Below, in pieces: positions 17,558 through 26,191 of a stretch of DNA of 64,000 nucleotides. Position 1 is the stretch's first letter; the number at the start of each line of letters is the position of its first letter. The translations under genes were made by a program, and so were the position numbers. The notes under the pieces were generated by a model. It was given only the letters and a program-made list of their open reading frames with translations, did not search any database and was not told the DNA's origin. This DNA comes from Streptomyces sannanensis (GTDB taxonomy: Bacteria > Actinomycetota > Actinomycetes > Streptomycetales > Streptomycetaceae), in assembly GCF_039536205.1 (NCBI RefSeq), contig NZ_BAAAYL010000001.1, positions 7,345,354 through 7,409,353 on the forward strand, read 5' to 3'.

Positions 17558-19249
17558 GTGGACACCCAGCGCACGCCCGGTTACCGGAGCACAGCGACCG
17601 CAGAGGACGTCGCGCACCTGATGGTGCGCTGTCTGGAGGCCGAGGGCGTGGAGTATGTCTTCGGGATCCCCGGTGAGGAGAACATCCGCTTCGTCGACGC
17701 GCTGAACGGCTCCGAGATCCGTTACGTCCTGGTGCGCCACGAGCAGGGCGCGTCCTTCATGGCGGAGATCTACGGGCGGCTGACCGGCCGGGCGGGAGTG
17801 TGCTCGGCCACGCTGGGGCCCGGCGCGATCAATCTGCTGCTGGGCACCGCGGACGCAACGACCAACAGCACACCGATGGTGGCCCTGGCCGCCCAAGGCT
17901 CGCTGGGCCGGGTCCACAAGGAGTCGCACCAGGTCATCGACCTGGTGTCCATGTTCGCTCCCGTTACCCAATGGTCGGCCCGCGTCCAGAGCCCGGACGC
18001 AGTGCCGGAGATGGTGCGCAAGGCGTTCAAGACCGCGCAGAGCGAACGCCCCGGTGCCGTCTTCCTGGCCGTCCCCGAGGACATCGAAGCCGCGCACCCC
18101 ACGACGCCGCTCGCCCCTCTCCAGGTCGACACCGTGCATGCCGACGCCCCCTCGGACTCCCAGATCGCACGGGCCGCCGAGGTGCTCAAGGCGGCGCGGC
18201 GCCCCGTCGTACTCGCCGGCCACGGCGCCGCCAGGGCCGGGGCCTCGGCGGCACTGGTGCGCTTCGCTGAGCGACTGAACGTGCCCGTGGCGACCACCTT
18301 TCACGGCAAGGGCGTCTTCCCCGATGACCATCCGAACGCGCTGGGCGCGGTCGGCTTCATGCGCCACGACTACGGCAACTTCGGCTTCGATGCGGCCGAT
18401 GCCCTCATCTGCGTGGGATACGAGGTCCAGGAGTTCGACCCCCGGAAGATCAATCCCCACGGCGACAAGCGAATCGTGCACCTGCACCGTTTCCCCGCCG
18501 AGGTGGACGCTCACTACCCGGTGACGGTCGGAGTGGAGGGCGACCTCTCCCAAGCACTGGACGCGCTGGCGGCAGCACTGCCCGACCGGCCCGCATACGA
18601 CACGGATGCCGGCGAGAAGATCCGGGCGCTGCTCGGCGAGGAACTGCAGTACGGACGCGACAACGAGTCGTTCCCGCTGGTCCCGCAGCGAGTCGTCGCC
18701 GACGTCCGCACCGCACTGGACCGCCACGACATCGTGCTCGCCGACACCGGTGCCGGGAAGATGTGGATGGCTCGGCTGTACCCGGCGTACGAGCCGGACA
18801 CCTGCCTGCTCTCCAACGGCCTGTCCACCATGGGATTCGCGCTGCCCGGAGCGATCGCCGCCAAGCTCGCCAGGCCCGAACGGAGGGTCTTGGCGATGAT
18901 GGGCGACGGCTCGTTCTTGATGAACTCCCAGGAACTGGAGACCGCCGTCCGCGAACACATCCCCCTGGTCGTCCTCGTCCTGGTCGACGAGGAATACGGC
19001 CTGATCACCTGGAAGATGGATCTCGAGCTCGGCCGCCACAGCCACACCCGCTTCACCAACCCGGACCTGGTCGCCTATGCAGAGAGCTTCGGCGCCCGCG
19101 GCTACTTGGTCGAGGCGGCCGCCCAGCTGCTGCCCGCGCTGCAGCGCGCGCTGGACGACGACGCCGTGTCCGTGATCGCCTGCCCCGTCGACTACTCCGA
19201 GAACCTGCGCCTGACCGACAAACTCGGGGCACTCCACGGTCCCTTCTGA
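17558..19249 (+). CDS. Thiamine-diphosphate enzyme, acetolactate-synthase-like large subunit
   Basis: A 563-residue ThDP enzyme of the acetolactate synthase/pyruvate oxidase family. The catalytic Glu is E62 (VRHEQGASFMAE). The ThDP/Mg motif GDGSFLMNSQELETAV begins near residue 449. The N-terminal FGIPGEENIRFVDAL replaces the PGG of biosynthetic AHAS. No regulatory-subunit gene lies nearby, and the MNSQELET signature matches the catabolic AlsS branch, which joins two pyruvates to acetolactate and needs no FAD. Start is GTG at 17558. What pathway it serves here is unclear, since no acetolactate decarboxylase is in the window. Confidence 0.88.
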   Translation: MDTQRTPGYRSTATAEDVAHLMVRCLEAEGVEYVFGIPGEENIRFVDALNGSEIRYVLVRHEQGASFMAEIYGRLTGRAGVCSATLGPGAINLLLGTADATTNSTPMVALAAQGSLGRVHKESHQVIDLVSMFAPVTQWSARVQSPDAVPEMVRKAFKTAQSERPGAVFLAVPEDIEAAHPTTPLAPLQVDTVHADAPSDSQIARAAEVLKAARRPVVLAGHGAARAGASAALVRFAERLNVPVATTFHGKGVFPDDHPNALGAVGFMRHDYGNFGFDAADALICVGYEVQEFDPRKINPHGDKRIVHLHRFPAEVDAHYPVTVGVEGDLSQALDALAAALPDRPAYDTDAGEKIRALLGEELQYGRDNESFPLVPQRVVADVRTALDRHDIVLADTGAGKMWMARLYPAYEPDTCLLSNGLSTMGFALPGAIAAKLARPERRVLAMMGDGSFLMNSQELETAVREHIPLVVLVLVDEEYGLITWKMDLELGRHSHTRFTNPDLVAYAESFGARGYLVEAAAQLLPALQRALDDDAVSVIACPVDYSENLRLTDKLGALHGPF

Positions 19250-19261
19250 GACATTTCCGGA

Positions 19262-19850
19262 TGACGTGAATTGCTCCGTCTCCGCGGCGAGCGGGCCGCG
19301 GAGGCAGGCATCGGGTTGCGTGTCCTGGTCCGGGCACACCTTTCGGCGGCACAGTCGGTCCTGCGCCGATTGCCGTTCTCCGCCGTCGGTCATCTGCTCG
19401 TCGTCGTCGAGCAGGCCGTGGATGCCTTCTCCGAGGGCCATGAGCGGGCCCAGCAACTCGCGATACGTCAGGAGGAGGCTGCCCGCCGCGAGTTCATCGA
19501 CGATGACGAGGAGGCCCTGAACACTCTCGACCTGGCGGCCCGGATGAACCTGGAGGACCCGATGCCGCAACGCAGCCGATCTTCTGGTCTACCCGGTGCT
19601 CACCCGCGACCGGCAGGCCACGGCCGACCTGGTTCTGAGCGTTCTCGGCCCGCTCCAGCAGGCCCGCGGCGGTGCCCAGCCGCTGATTGACACCCTCACC
19701 GCGTACTTCGACACCGGTTGCGTGGCCGCCGAGGCCGCCCGGCGGCTCTCCCTGAGCGTGTGGGCGATGACGTACCGGTTCGATCGTATCCACAAACTGA
19801 CCGGCTCCGACCGGGCGCCCCCGTGCACCGCTGCACACTCCGGACGGCGC
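19262..19850 (+). pseudogene. PucR/CdaR-type regulator, middle deleted and frameshifted
   Basis: Two parts of one regulator are left. Up to about 19560, one frame shows an N-terminal helical domain (RVLVRAHLSAAQSVLRRLPF, SEGHERAQQLAIRQEEAARR). From about 19585 another frame shows the C-terminal CdaR HTH (LTRDRQATADLVLSVLGPL, LIDTLTAYFDTGCVAAEAAR, RLSLSVWAMTYRFDRIHKL). The central GGDEF-like region, normally about 200 residues, is absent, so the gene is dead. Confidence 0.7.
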
Positions 19851-19898
19851 TGGTCGGAGCCCGCCTCCTGGACCGGCCGGCCCAGGAGCTGTGACCAG

Positions 19899-21881
19899 TC
19901 ACGCCCTTCGCAGGTCCGGGTGAGGCGCCGGCCGCCGTCCGAGGAGTTCAGCCAGTCCGCGGCGCGTCGCGGCGACGACGACCCGGTCCTCCGGTTTCAG
20001 GACGTGACCGGGGTGGAGATCCCACAGCAGTTCGGCGCCGGTCCGACGGTCGTCGTCCGGGCGGGAGACGGCGAGGTCCGGTCGGCGTTCGGCGGGCTCC
20101 GCCGTGTCCAGGGCGATCACCCGCCACGCCCCTGCCTTGAACGCCTCCGCGACAGTCCGGCCCTCGAACTGCGGGTGACCGGCCACATCGAGCGCGGCGA
20201 AGAGCAGCACCTTGCGTTCCACGGGGATGGCGCCCAGGATCTGCCGTCCCATCATCGCCCCGGCGAACGCGGGCGCGGCGAGGCTGGACACACTGCGGCT
20301 GCGGGTGAGGGCCTCGGGGTGGGCGGCGCGCAGGGTGCGGTAGACGGCGGTGGCGAAGTCGTCGTCGTAGAGCCGCAGCGCCACTCGCAGTTCCGGTTTC
20401 ACGGCACGGGCGTACAGAGCCGCTTCCAGGTTGGTCGTATCAGCGCTGGTCAGGGCGAGCAGGGAATCCGCCCGGTGGATCTTGGCGGCTTCCAGTACGC
20501 CTTCCTGGGTGACGTCGCCCAGCACCACGGGGACGCGCAGCCGACGGGCGACCGGGATGCCCCGGGCCTCGGGGTCCCCCTCCACGCACACCACCGGGAT
20601 GTCCAGTTCTCGCAGCCTGGTCAGCACCCGGGTGCCGACCTTGCCGAGGCCGAGCAGCACCACATGTCCCGCCAACCCCCGTGGAGGGCGGCGCAGTGAA
20701 GCCGTCCCCCGGAACGCGCCGAGGGCTTCCAGCGACCCGGCCACCAGGATGGGCAGCACCGCGAGGCCGACCAGCCCGGCGAGGAGCTGGAGCACCTGGC
20801 GGGTGGTCGGTTCCCCGACGGCCGGGTCCCCGATGGCGAAGAGGTCGAGGAGTACCAGATAGGCGGCGTGCAGCGGGTGGTCCCCGATGGTGAGCCAGGA
20901 CGCGACCGTCAGGGCGGCCACGGTTGCCAGGACTCCGGCGAGCGCCCGGCGCAGCCGACGGGAGAAGACGTCCCCGAGCGGCGCGAACCGTCCTGCCAAG
21001 CGGCGAGCCTGCACCGGCGGCCCGGCGTACGAGACGGTCTCCAGCACCACGGTGCCGCGCCTGGTGGCTGCCGCGACCATGGCGTCGTCGGGCAGGAGCA
21101 ACGGCCCCCGCGGGCCGCTGTTGTCCGAGCCTTCCGCGCCGGCTGGATCATCGGTGGTCGACGACAGCAGTGCGAGCGTGCACAGGCCGGGATCGGAGAC
21201 CGCACCACGTCCCGGCGGGGTGCGCTCCACGGCACGCAGAAGCAGCCCGTCGGCCTGGACGACCTTGCTCGTACCGGTCACGGCAGTGGCGGCGAGTGCC
21301 GGGGCGGCGGTGTCGGCGTCGGACAGCACGGTGGTGGAGGCGTCCAGCGCGGCCAGGTCCAGGCCCGGCACGGCGACCACGGCGGCCTGGTCGAGAAGCT
21401 CCTCCAGATGCTGGCCCAGCTTGCGGTTGTACAGGCGGATGACGAGCCGCAGCCGTGGGTTGAGCCGCCGGGCGGCCAGCGCGGTCCTGATGTTGCTCTC
21501 GTCGTCGTCGTACACGAGGGCCAAAGCCGTGGCTCGTTCCGCACCGGCCTCGCGCAGCACCTCCTCCGACGGCTCGGCGGCCTCCATCTCGCGTACGGGG
21601 AGGAGGAACTCGCCACTGGACCCGGTCTGGTCGGCGACCCCCGGCCTGCTCATTGCCGCGGACATCCGTCCGATCAGCGTCGAAGCCCGGCTTCGGTTCG
21701 GCGCCATGGACGGCCTCCGACTCGCGGAGGACCGAACCGGAGGGAGGACGAGCGTCACCCGCTCCCCGTAGACGTCGTGCAACTCGGCCGCGAGCCGGGC
21801 GGCCAGCGCGTCGTCGCCGCACACGATCATCTGCCCTGCGGGTACGCCGCTTTGAGTCTGCTGAGGAAGAAGTGAGGACAC
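19899..21881 (-). CDS. Two-RCK-domain membrane protein (TrkA-N / CASTOR-like ion transport protein)
   Basis: About 660 residues with two nucleotide-binding RCK modules. The first follows MIVCGDDALAARLAAELHDV. Two hydrophobic segments sit in the middle (LAGVLATVAALTVASWLTI and LLAGLVGLAVLPILVAGSLE). The second RCK is a clean Rossmann fold, HVVLLGLGKVGTRVLTRLRE, with VCVEGDPEARG and VVLGDVTQEG. No TVGYG-type selectivity filter is visible between the helices, as in CASTOR/POLLUX-like channels, so ion choice is open. The start is uncertain: I use a GTG at 21881, but ATG at 21830 or an upstream start near 21962 is possible. Confidence 0.8.
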   Translation of the reverse strand: MSSLLPQQTQSGVPAGQMIVCGDDALAARLAAELHDVYGERVTLVLPPVRSSASRRPSMAPNRSRASTLIGRMSAAMSRPGVADQTGSSGEFLLPVREMEAAEPSEEVLREAGAERATALALVYDDDESNIRTALAARRLNPRLRLVIRLYNRKLGQHLEELLDQAAVVAVPGLDLAALDASTTVLSDADTAAPALAATAVTGTSKVVQADGLLLRAVERTPPGRGAVSDPGLCTLALLSSTTDDPAGAEGSDNSGPRGPLLLPDDAMVAAATRRGTVVLETVSYAGPPVQARRLAGRFAPLGDVFSRRLRRALAGVLATVAALTVASWLTIGDHPLHAAYLVLLDLFAIGDPAVGEPTTRQVLQLLAGLVGLAVLPILVAGSLEALGAFRGTASLRRPPRGLAGHVVLLGLGKVGTRVLTRLRELDIPVVCVEGDPEARGIPVARRLRVPVVLGDVTQEGVLEAAKIHRADSLLALTSADTTNLEAALYARAVKPELRVALRLYDDDFATAVYRTLRAAHPEALTRSRSVSSLAAPAFAGAMMGRQILGAIPVERKVLLFAALDVAGHPQFEGRTVAEAFKAGAWRVIALDTAEPAERRPDLAVSRPDDDRRTGAELLWDLHPGHVLKPEDRVVVAATRRGLAELLGRRPAPHPDLRRA

Positions 21882-21958
21882 GTTTGCCAAGACTCCATGG
21901 CCAGGGGACAGGGTTACTTCGAGGTTTCTGGGGGACCATACGGGGCCGCTCCGCGGCG

Positions 21959-22135
21959 TCACTCCCCGGGGACCTCACTCTGGGTGCCCGCTGCTCCGAG
22001 GAGCTCGTGGAGCAGATGCGAGGCGGTGATCACACCGAGCAGGTGCGTGCCGGTCTTGTCCTTCTCCACCACTGCCACGAGCGGGCTGCGTACCCGTGCC
22101 ATGAGCGCCGAGACCTCCAGCGCGGTGGCCGTCCG
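21959..22135 (-). pseudogene. C-terminal CBS-domain fragment
   Basis: The last 58 codons of a frame read TALEVSALMARVRSPLVAVV, then THLLGVITASHLLHELLG, which is the end of a CBS pair as found in stress or transport proteins. Sequence upstream in this frame (to 22327) is Arg/Pro-rich and not related. The rest of the gene is missing. It ends 78 bp before the RCK protein gene on the same strand. Confidence 0.6.
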
Positions 22136-22331
22136 CGTCGACGATGTAGCCGCCCCGGGTACTCGGCGGGGAACGTCATGAGTCGGCCAAGGGGATCGTC
22201 GCACCGTCCGCCGTCTGAGAGTTGGCCATGTCCGGGGCAGCAGACGCGACGGACGGGGAGGTGCTGAGCCCTCCGAGCAGAAGCGCCCCGGCGACTTGAG
22301 GGGATACCCACGGCGGATACCGGACACGTCG

Positions 22332-23615
22332 TCAGCGGACGCCGCGGATTCTCCCCACGAGAACTCCGCCCGCGACCGTCACCCCCGCCGTCACCACGTA
22401 CAGCGCCGGATAGCCGCCGAGATGGGCGACGACCGGGGCGGCGAGGGCCGGTGCGAGCACCTGGGGGCCGGAGTTGGCGATGTTGATCACGCCGAGGTCC
22501 TTGGCGCGGTTCTCGGCGGTGGGCAGTACCTGGGTGACCAGGGCCTGGTCGACGGCGATGTAGACGCCGAAGCCGGCGCCGAGAACCACGGCTGCCGCCA
22601 TGACGGCGGGCCAGCTGTGCGCGGTCGCGAGCATCAGAGCCGCGGCGGCCATCACGACGGAGCAGCCCACGACGAAGGGCTTGCGGCGGCCCAGTCGGTC
22701 GGAGACGACACCCACCGGGACAGCCGTGCACGCCGCCGCGCCGGTGTAGAGGAGAGTGAGGATCAGCACCCCGGAGTCGGGGTCCCTCAGGTGAACCTCG
22801 TCGGTCAAGTAGTACAACAGGTAGAGCGTGCCGAGGGCGTTGCCCAGGTTGATCAGGAAACGGCTGAGCCAGGCCCAGGCGAAGTCGGGGTGCCGGCGCG
22901 GGCTGACCCACAGACCGGTCAGCAGAAGGACGGGCCGCAGCGGTCGGCGCGATCGGCGAGGCAACAGCGGCTCGCTGAAGCAGAGGGTGTACGGCAAGGC
23001 GAAGGCCACGGTCAGCAGGGCGATCAGCAGGTAGTCGGACCCTACGTCGTCGGTGACGGTGGTGACGAGCAGTGCGCCGAGCACCAGGCCCAGCGACTGC
23101 GTGATACCCGTCCAGCCGGACACCGCCGCCCGCTGTCCGACCGGCACCTGGTCGGCGACGGGTGCGGTCACCCCCGCGAGCATGGCGTTGAGTCCCGCCT
23201 GGGCGAGGCACCATCCCGCGGTGATTCCGGGCACGCTCTGCTGGTGCGAGGTGAGCACGAGCCCCACGGCCCCCGCGAGTGCGCCGCCCGCGATCCATGG
23301 CCTGCGGCGTCCGAAGCGGCTCGTCGTAAGGTCTGACAGGGCACCCGCCAGAGGGTTGGCCAGGAGGGCCACCAGCGCGCCGAAGCCGGTGACCCAGGCC
23401 AGCGCCGACGCTTTGGACGCCGCGTCGACATGAGCGAGCTGGAGTGGCAGCAGGATCTGAATGGGGGTGAAGAACGCCATGAACACGGCGAGCGTCGCAA
23501 GGCTGAGCGCGGCGGTCCACCGGCCCGTGACACGGACCGACGGCACGTCCGGCACGCCTTCTCCGCGTGGTGGTGGTGTGTCCCGGCCGGAGCACGGAAC
23601 ATGACTTTCACTCAT
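22332..23615 (-). CDS. MFS transporter, sugar-uptake-like
   Basis: A 427-residue permease with 12 predicted helices. It has two RG-type cytoplasmic loops, TSRFGRRRPWIAGGALAGAV and SDRLGRRKPFVVGCSVVMAA, of the kind seen in the glycoside-pentoside-hexuronide and related MFS branches. Its ATG overlaps the beta-glucosidase stop (ATGA), so the two are translated together. It probably brings in the glycoside or exports a sugar that the enzyme handles. Start at 23615 gives MSESHVPCSG; earlier in-frame codons lie inside the glucosidase gene. Confidence 0.9.
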   Translation of the reverse strand: MSESHVPCSGRDTPPPRGEGVPDVPSVRVTGRWTAALSLATLAVFMAFFTPIQILLPLQLAHVDAASKASALAWVTGFGALVALLANPLAGALSDLTTSRFGRRRPWIAGGALAGAVGLVLTSHQQSVPGITAGWCLAQAGLNAMLAGVTAPVADQVPVGQRAAVSGWTGITQSLGLVLGALLVTTVTDDVGSDYLLIALLTVAFALPYTLCFSEPLLPRRSRRPLRPVLLLTGLWVSPRRHPDFAWAWLSRFLINLGNALGTLYLLYYLTDEVHLRDPDSGVLILTLLYTGAAACTAVPVGVVSDRLGRRKPFVVGCSVVMAAAALMLATAHSWPAVMAAAVVLGAGFGVYIAVDQALVTQVLPTAENRAKDLGVINIANSGPQVLAPALAAPVVAHLGGYPALYVVTAGVTVAGGVLVGRIRGVR

Positions 23616-24985
23616 ATTGAGGAGTGGGGCTTGGCGTGCGCCCTCCGATGAGCGGCGATGAGATCCCGGTACCACGCGAAGGAGTCCTTGGGCGTGCGGA
23701 CCTGTGATACGTGGTCCACATGCACGAGACCGAATCGCTGGTGGTAGCCCTCGGCCCACTCGAAGTTGTCGATCAGCGTCCAGGCGAAGTAGCCGCGCAC
23801 GTCCACGCCCGCCTGGACGGCCTCGGTGACCGCGCCCACGTGCCCGTCGAGATAGGCGATCCTGCCTGGGTCGGCGACCTTGCCGTCCGTCACCACGTCG
23901 TGCTGGGAGCAGCCGTTCTCCGTGATGAACACCGGCGGCAGGGCGGCACCGTAACGGTCCTTGAGGCCGATGAGCAGTTCCGTGAGGCCGTCCGGCACAA
24001 CGGGCCAGCCGAAGGCCGTCCGCTCGTACCCCTGGACGTCGGCCTCGGCGAAGGGCAGACCGGGGCCGTCCGGGGCGGCGACCCAGGTAGGGTTGTAGTA
24101 GTTGACGCCGAGCGCGTCGACCGGCGCGCCGATGATGTCGAGATCGCCGTCCCGGACCGCCCCGCGCAGGTCCTCACCGGCTCCGAAGACCGAGAGGTCC
24201 GGGTAACGCCCCAGCAGGACCGGGTCGTTGAAGAGGCGGTTGTGCAGGGTGTCGTACGCTTCCGCCGCCGCTCGGTCCTCGGCCGTGGGGCCCGCTGCCC
24301 GTACCGGGGTGCAGTTGTTGACGAGGAGTACCTCGGCCGCCCCGGAATCGCGCAGCGCCGTCGCCGCCATTCCATGGCCCAGGAGCTGGTGATGCGCGGC
24401 CGGCAGGGCGTCGAGCATCAGCGCGCGGCCGGGCGCGTGGACCCCCAGGGCATAGCCGTAAGCCATGTGCACGAAGGGCTCGTTGAGAGTGATCCAGCGC
24501 TGCGTCCGGTCCGCCAGCCGGTCTGCGACGAGCGCCGCGTACTCGGCGAAACGGGCGGCGGTGTCCCTGTGCAGCCAGCCTCCCTCGTCCTCCAGTGCCT
24601 GCGGCAAGTCCCAGTGGAAGAGAGTGGGAACCGGCGTGACTCCGACGGCGAGGAGTGCGTCGGTGAGCCGGTCGTAGAAGTCCAGACCCCGTGAGTTGAC
24701 CGGGCCGGAACCGGACGGCTGGACACGCGACCAGGCGATCGAGAAGCGGTAGGCGTCCACTCCCAGGGCCTGAAGCAGGGACACGTCCTCCGCATAGCGG
24801 TGGTAGTGGTCGCACGCGACCGCGCCGGTGTGACCGTCACGGACCGTGCCGGGACGGGCAGCGAAGGTGTCCCACACGGACGGCCCCCGGCCGTCCTCGT
24901 CGACGGCTCCCTCGATCTGGTGAGCGGCGGTGGCGACCCCCCAGACGAAGCCGTCGGGCAGAGGCGGGTGGTGTGGACGGTTCAT
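23612..24985 (-). CDS. GH1 family beta-glucosidase
   Basis: Hydrolyses beta-glucosides, probably in the cytosol since no signal peptide is present. The 457-residue protein has the GH1 N-terminal motif FVWGVATAAHQIEGA. The acid/base Glu is in WITLNEPFVHMAYG and the nucleophile Glu in PVFITENGCSQHD. The C-terminal FAWTLIDNFEWAEGYHQRFG binds the glucose unit. AGGAG precedes the ATG. It is the first gene of an operon with the MFS transporter and is divergent from a TetR regulator 82 bp away, with a palindrome between them. Confidence 0.95.
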   Translation of the reverse strand: MNRPHHPPLPDGFVWGVATAAHQIEGAVDEDGRGPSVWDTFAARPGTVRDGHTGAVACDHYHRYAEDVSLLQALGVDAYRFSIAWSRVQPSGSGPVNSRGLDFYDRLTDALLAVGVTPVPTLFHWDLPQALEDEGGWLHRDTAARFAEYAALVADRLADRTQRWITLNEPFVHMAYGYALGVHAPGRALMLDALPAAHHQLLGHGMAATALRDSGAAEVLLVNNCTPVRAAGPTAEDRAAAEAYDTLHNRLFNDPVLLGRYPDLSVFGAGEDLRGAVRDGDLDIIGAPVDALGVNYYNPTWVAAPDGPGLPFAEADVQGYERTAFGWPVVPDGLTELLIGLKDRYGAALPPVFITENGCSQHDVVTDGKVADPGRIAYLDGHVGAVTEAVQAGVDVRGYFAWTLIDNFEWAEGYHQRFGLVHVDHVSQVRTPKDSFAWYRDLIAAHRRAHAKPHSSI

Positions 24986-25006
24986 GGTGCGCTCCTCCCA
25001 TTAAAC

Positions 25007-25021
25007 ATGAGTAGGGCTCAT
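25007..25021. promoter_or_regulatory. Palindrome between beta-glucosidase and TetR genes
   Basis: ATGAG-TAGGG-CTCAT, a perfect 5-bp inverted repeat with a 5-bp centre, lies 22 bp upstream of the glucosidase start and 47 bp from the regulator start. It is a good candidate operator for the TetR protein. Confidence 0.5.
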
Positions 25022-25067
25022 CATTGATGGCTCGCCAACGGTACGCCCCATCCGGCACAGTTGCACC

Positions 25068-25733
25068 GTGCGGGACGAGACGAATACGGCGCCACCGGTC
25101 ACCTCACGGGACGCGGCACTGCGACGCAGGCCTGTGCAGCGGCGCAGCACCGAGCGAGTGGAACGCATCATCGACGCGTGCGCGGAGCTCCTGGACGAGG
25201 TCGGATATGTGGCCCTGACCACGAAGGAGGTGGCGCGCAGGGCGAGGGTGCCGATCGGCACCCTCTACCAGTTCTTCTCCGGCAGGGATGCTCTGCTCAG
25301 CGCGCTGGCCCTTCGCAATCTGGAGCGCTACACCGATCGGCTCGCCCGGCGGATGGCAGCCGAGGCGCCGGGCAGTACGGCCGGTGTCGTGGACCTGGCC
25401 GTCGAGGAATTCGTCGCCATGCGCCGTTCCGTGCCGGGTTTCGGCGTCGTGGACTTCGGGGCGGTCGGACGTGAGGACACCGGACAGCTGCTCGATGCCG
25501 GAGCCGACGACAACACCGCCGTCGCCGATCGCCTGTGGGCACTCACCCGTGACGCCCTCGGCCCGCACATCACACCGGTCGCCGTCCGCGTGGCCCTGGA
25601 ATCCGCTGAAGCCGTACTCGGACTCGCCTTCCGGCACGACGCCGACGGCGATCCCGCGCTCATCGCCGAGTGCAAAAGGCTGCTACGGGCCTATCTGAGC
25701 CAGGGGCCGCCGACGGACACGGGCGCGCGGTGA
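25068..25733 (+). CDS. TetR family regulator
   Basis: A 221-residue regulator. The N-terminal HTH is clear: ERIIDACAELLDEVGYVALT, then TKEVARRARVPIGTLYQFFS. The ligand domain is unassigned. The frame opens with GTG at 25068 without a good ribosome binding site, so it may be leaderless; the HTH begins at about residue 30, which is within the normal range. Divergent placement next to the GH1-MFS operon, with a palindrome between, suggests it represses that operon until a sugar or glycoside binds. Confidence 0.9.
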   Translation: MRDETNTAPPVTSRDAALRRRPVQRRSTERVERIIDACAELLDEVGYVALTTKEVARRARVPIGTLYQFFSGRDALLSALALRNLERYTDRLARRMAAEAPGSTAGVVDLAVEEFVAMRRSVPGFGVVDFGAVGREDTGQLLDAGADDNTAVADRLWALTRDALGPHITPVAVRVALESAEAVLGLAFRHDADGDPALIAECKRLLRAYLSQGPPTDTGAR

Positions 25734-26018
25734 CGTCCGGCCACACGGGAGTCCTTGCCGGACGGTGCGCCCGGCGCAGGCACACGCCCGTCGATCGTGG
25801 CCCGCGGTTGGCTGAACCATGTCCATGAGCTGCTCGGCAGCGACGCGCATTGATCCGATTCTATTTGCACAAATTTGCTAACCCGTGAGAGTTTTGTAAT
25901 GAAAGGTCGAGAGTTCACTGGGGTCCGCAGGCGCAGGCATCCGGAATGCCGGTGGCCGCGACGCCGGAGCCGTCACGGGGAACCGTGGCGCTTCGCGCCG
26001 TTCCGGAAAGGAGCGGAC

Positions 26019-26170
26019 ATGGACGAGGGGAACAGACGCACCACGTACGTGGAGGGGGAACACGCGGTCGACCACCTCTCCGACCAGGGATTTCCCGTCG
26101 AACGGCTCGCGGTGAGCAGCGCAGCGCCCGGCGCGATCGCCGGCGTCCTGAGCGAACGGTTCGTGGGACT
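26019..26170 (+). pseudogene. N-terminal fragment of a general-stress-type protein
   Basis: After a strong ribosome binding site (GGAAAGGAG) the frame reads MDEGNRRTTYVEGEHAVDHL, then SDQGFPVERLAVSS, matching the start of the general-stress-protein-17M-like family found in actinomycetes. Similarity ends at about residue 35. The frame then runs on out of phase into the next gene. It is therefore a start region joined to unrelated DNA, and its translation signals now precede the truncated oxidoreductase. Confidence 0.5.
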
Positions 26171-26191
26171 CCGTGACCGGCGCCGGATACC

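Noticed and set aside
16607..19570. A 987-codon open frame on the minus strand covering the acetolactate-synthase-like gene
   Set aside because: Only its last quarter (16607-17344) has conserved sequence and a ribosome binding site. The rest is antisense to a well-supported enzyme gene and has shadow composition, as is common at this GC content.
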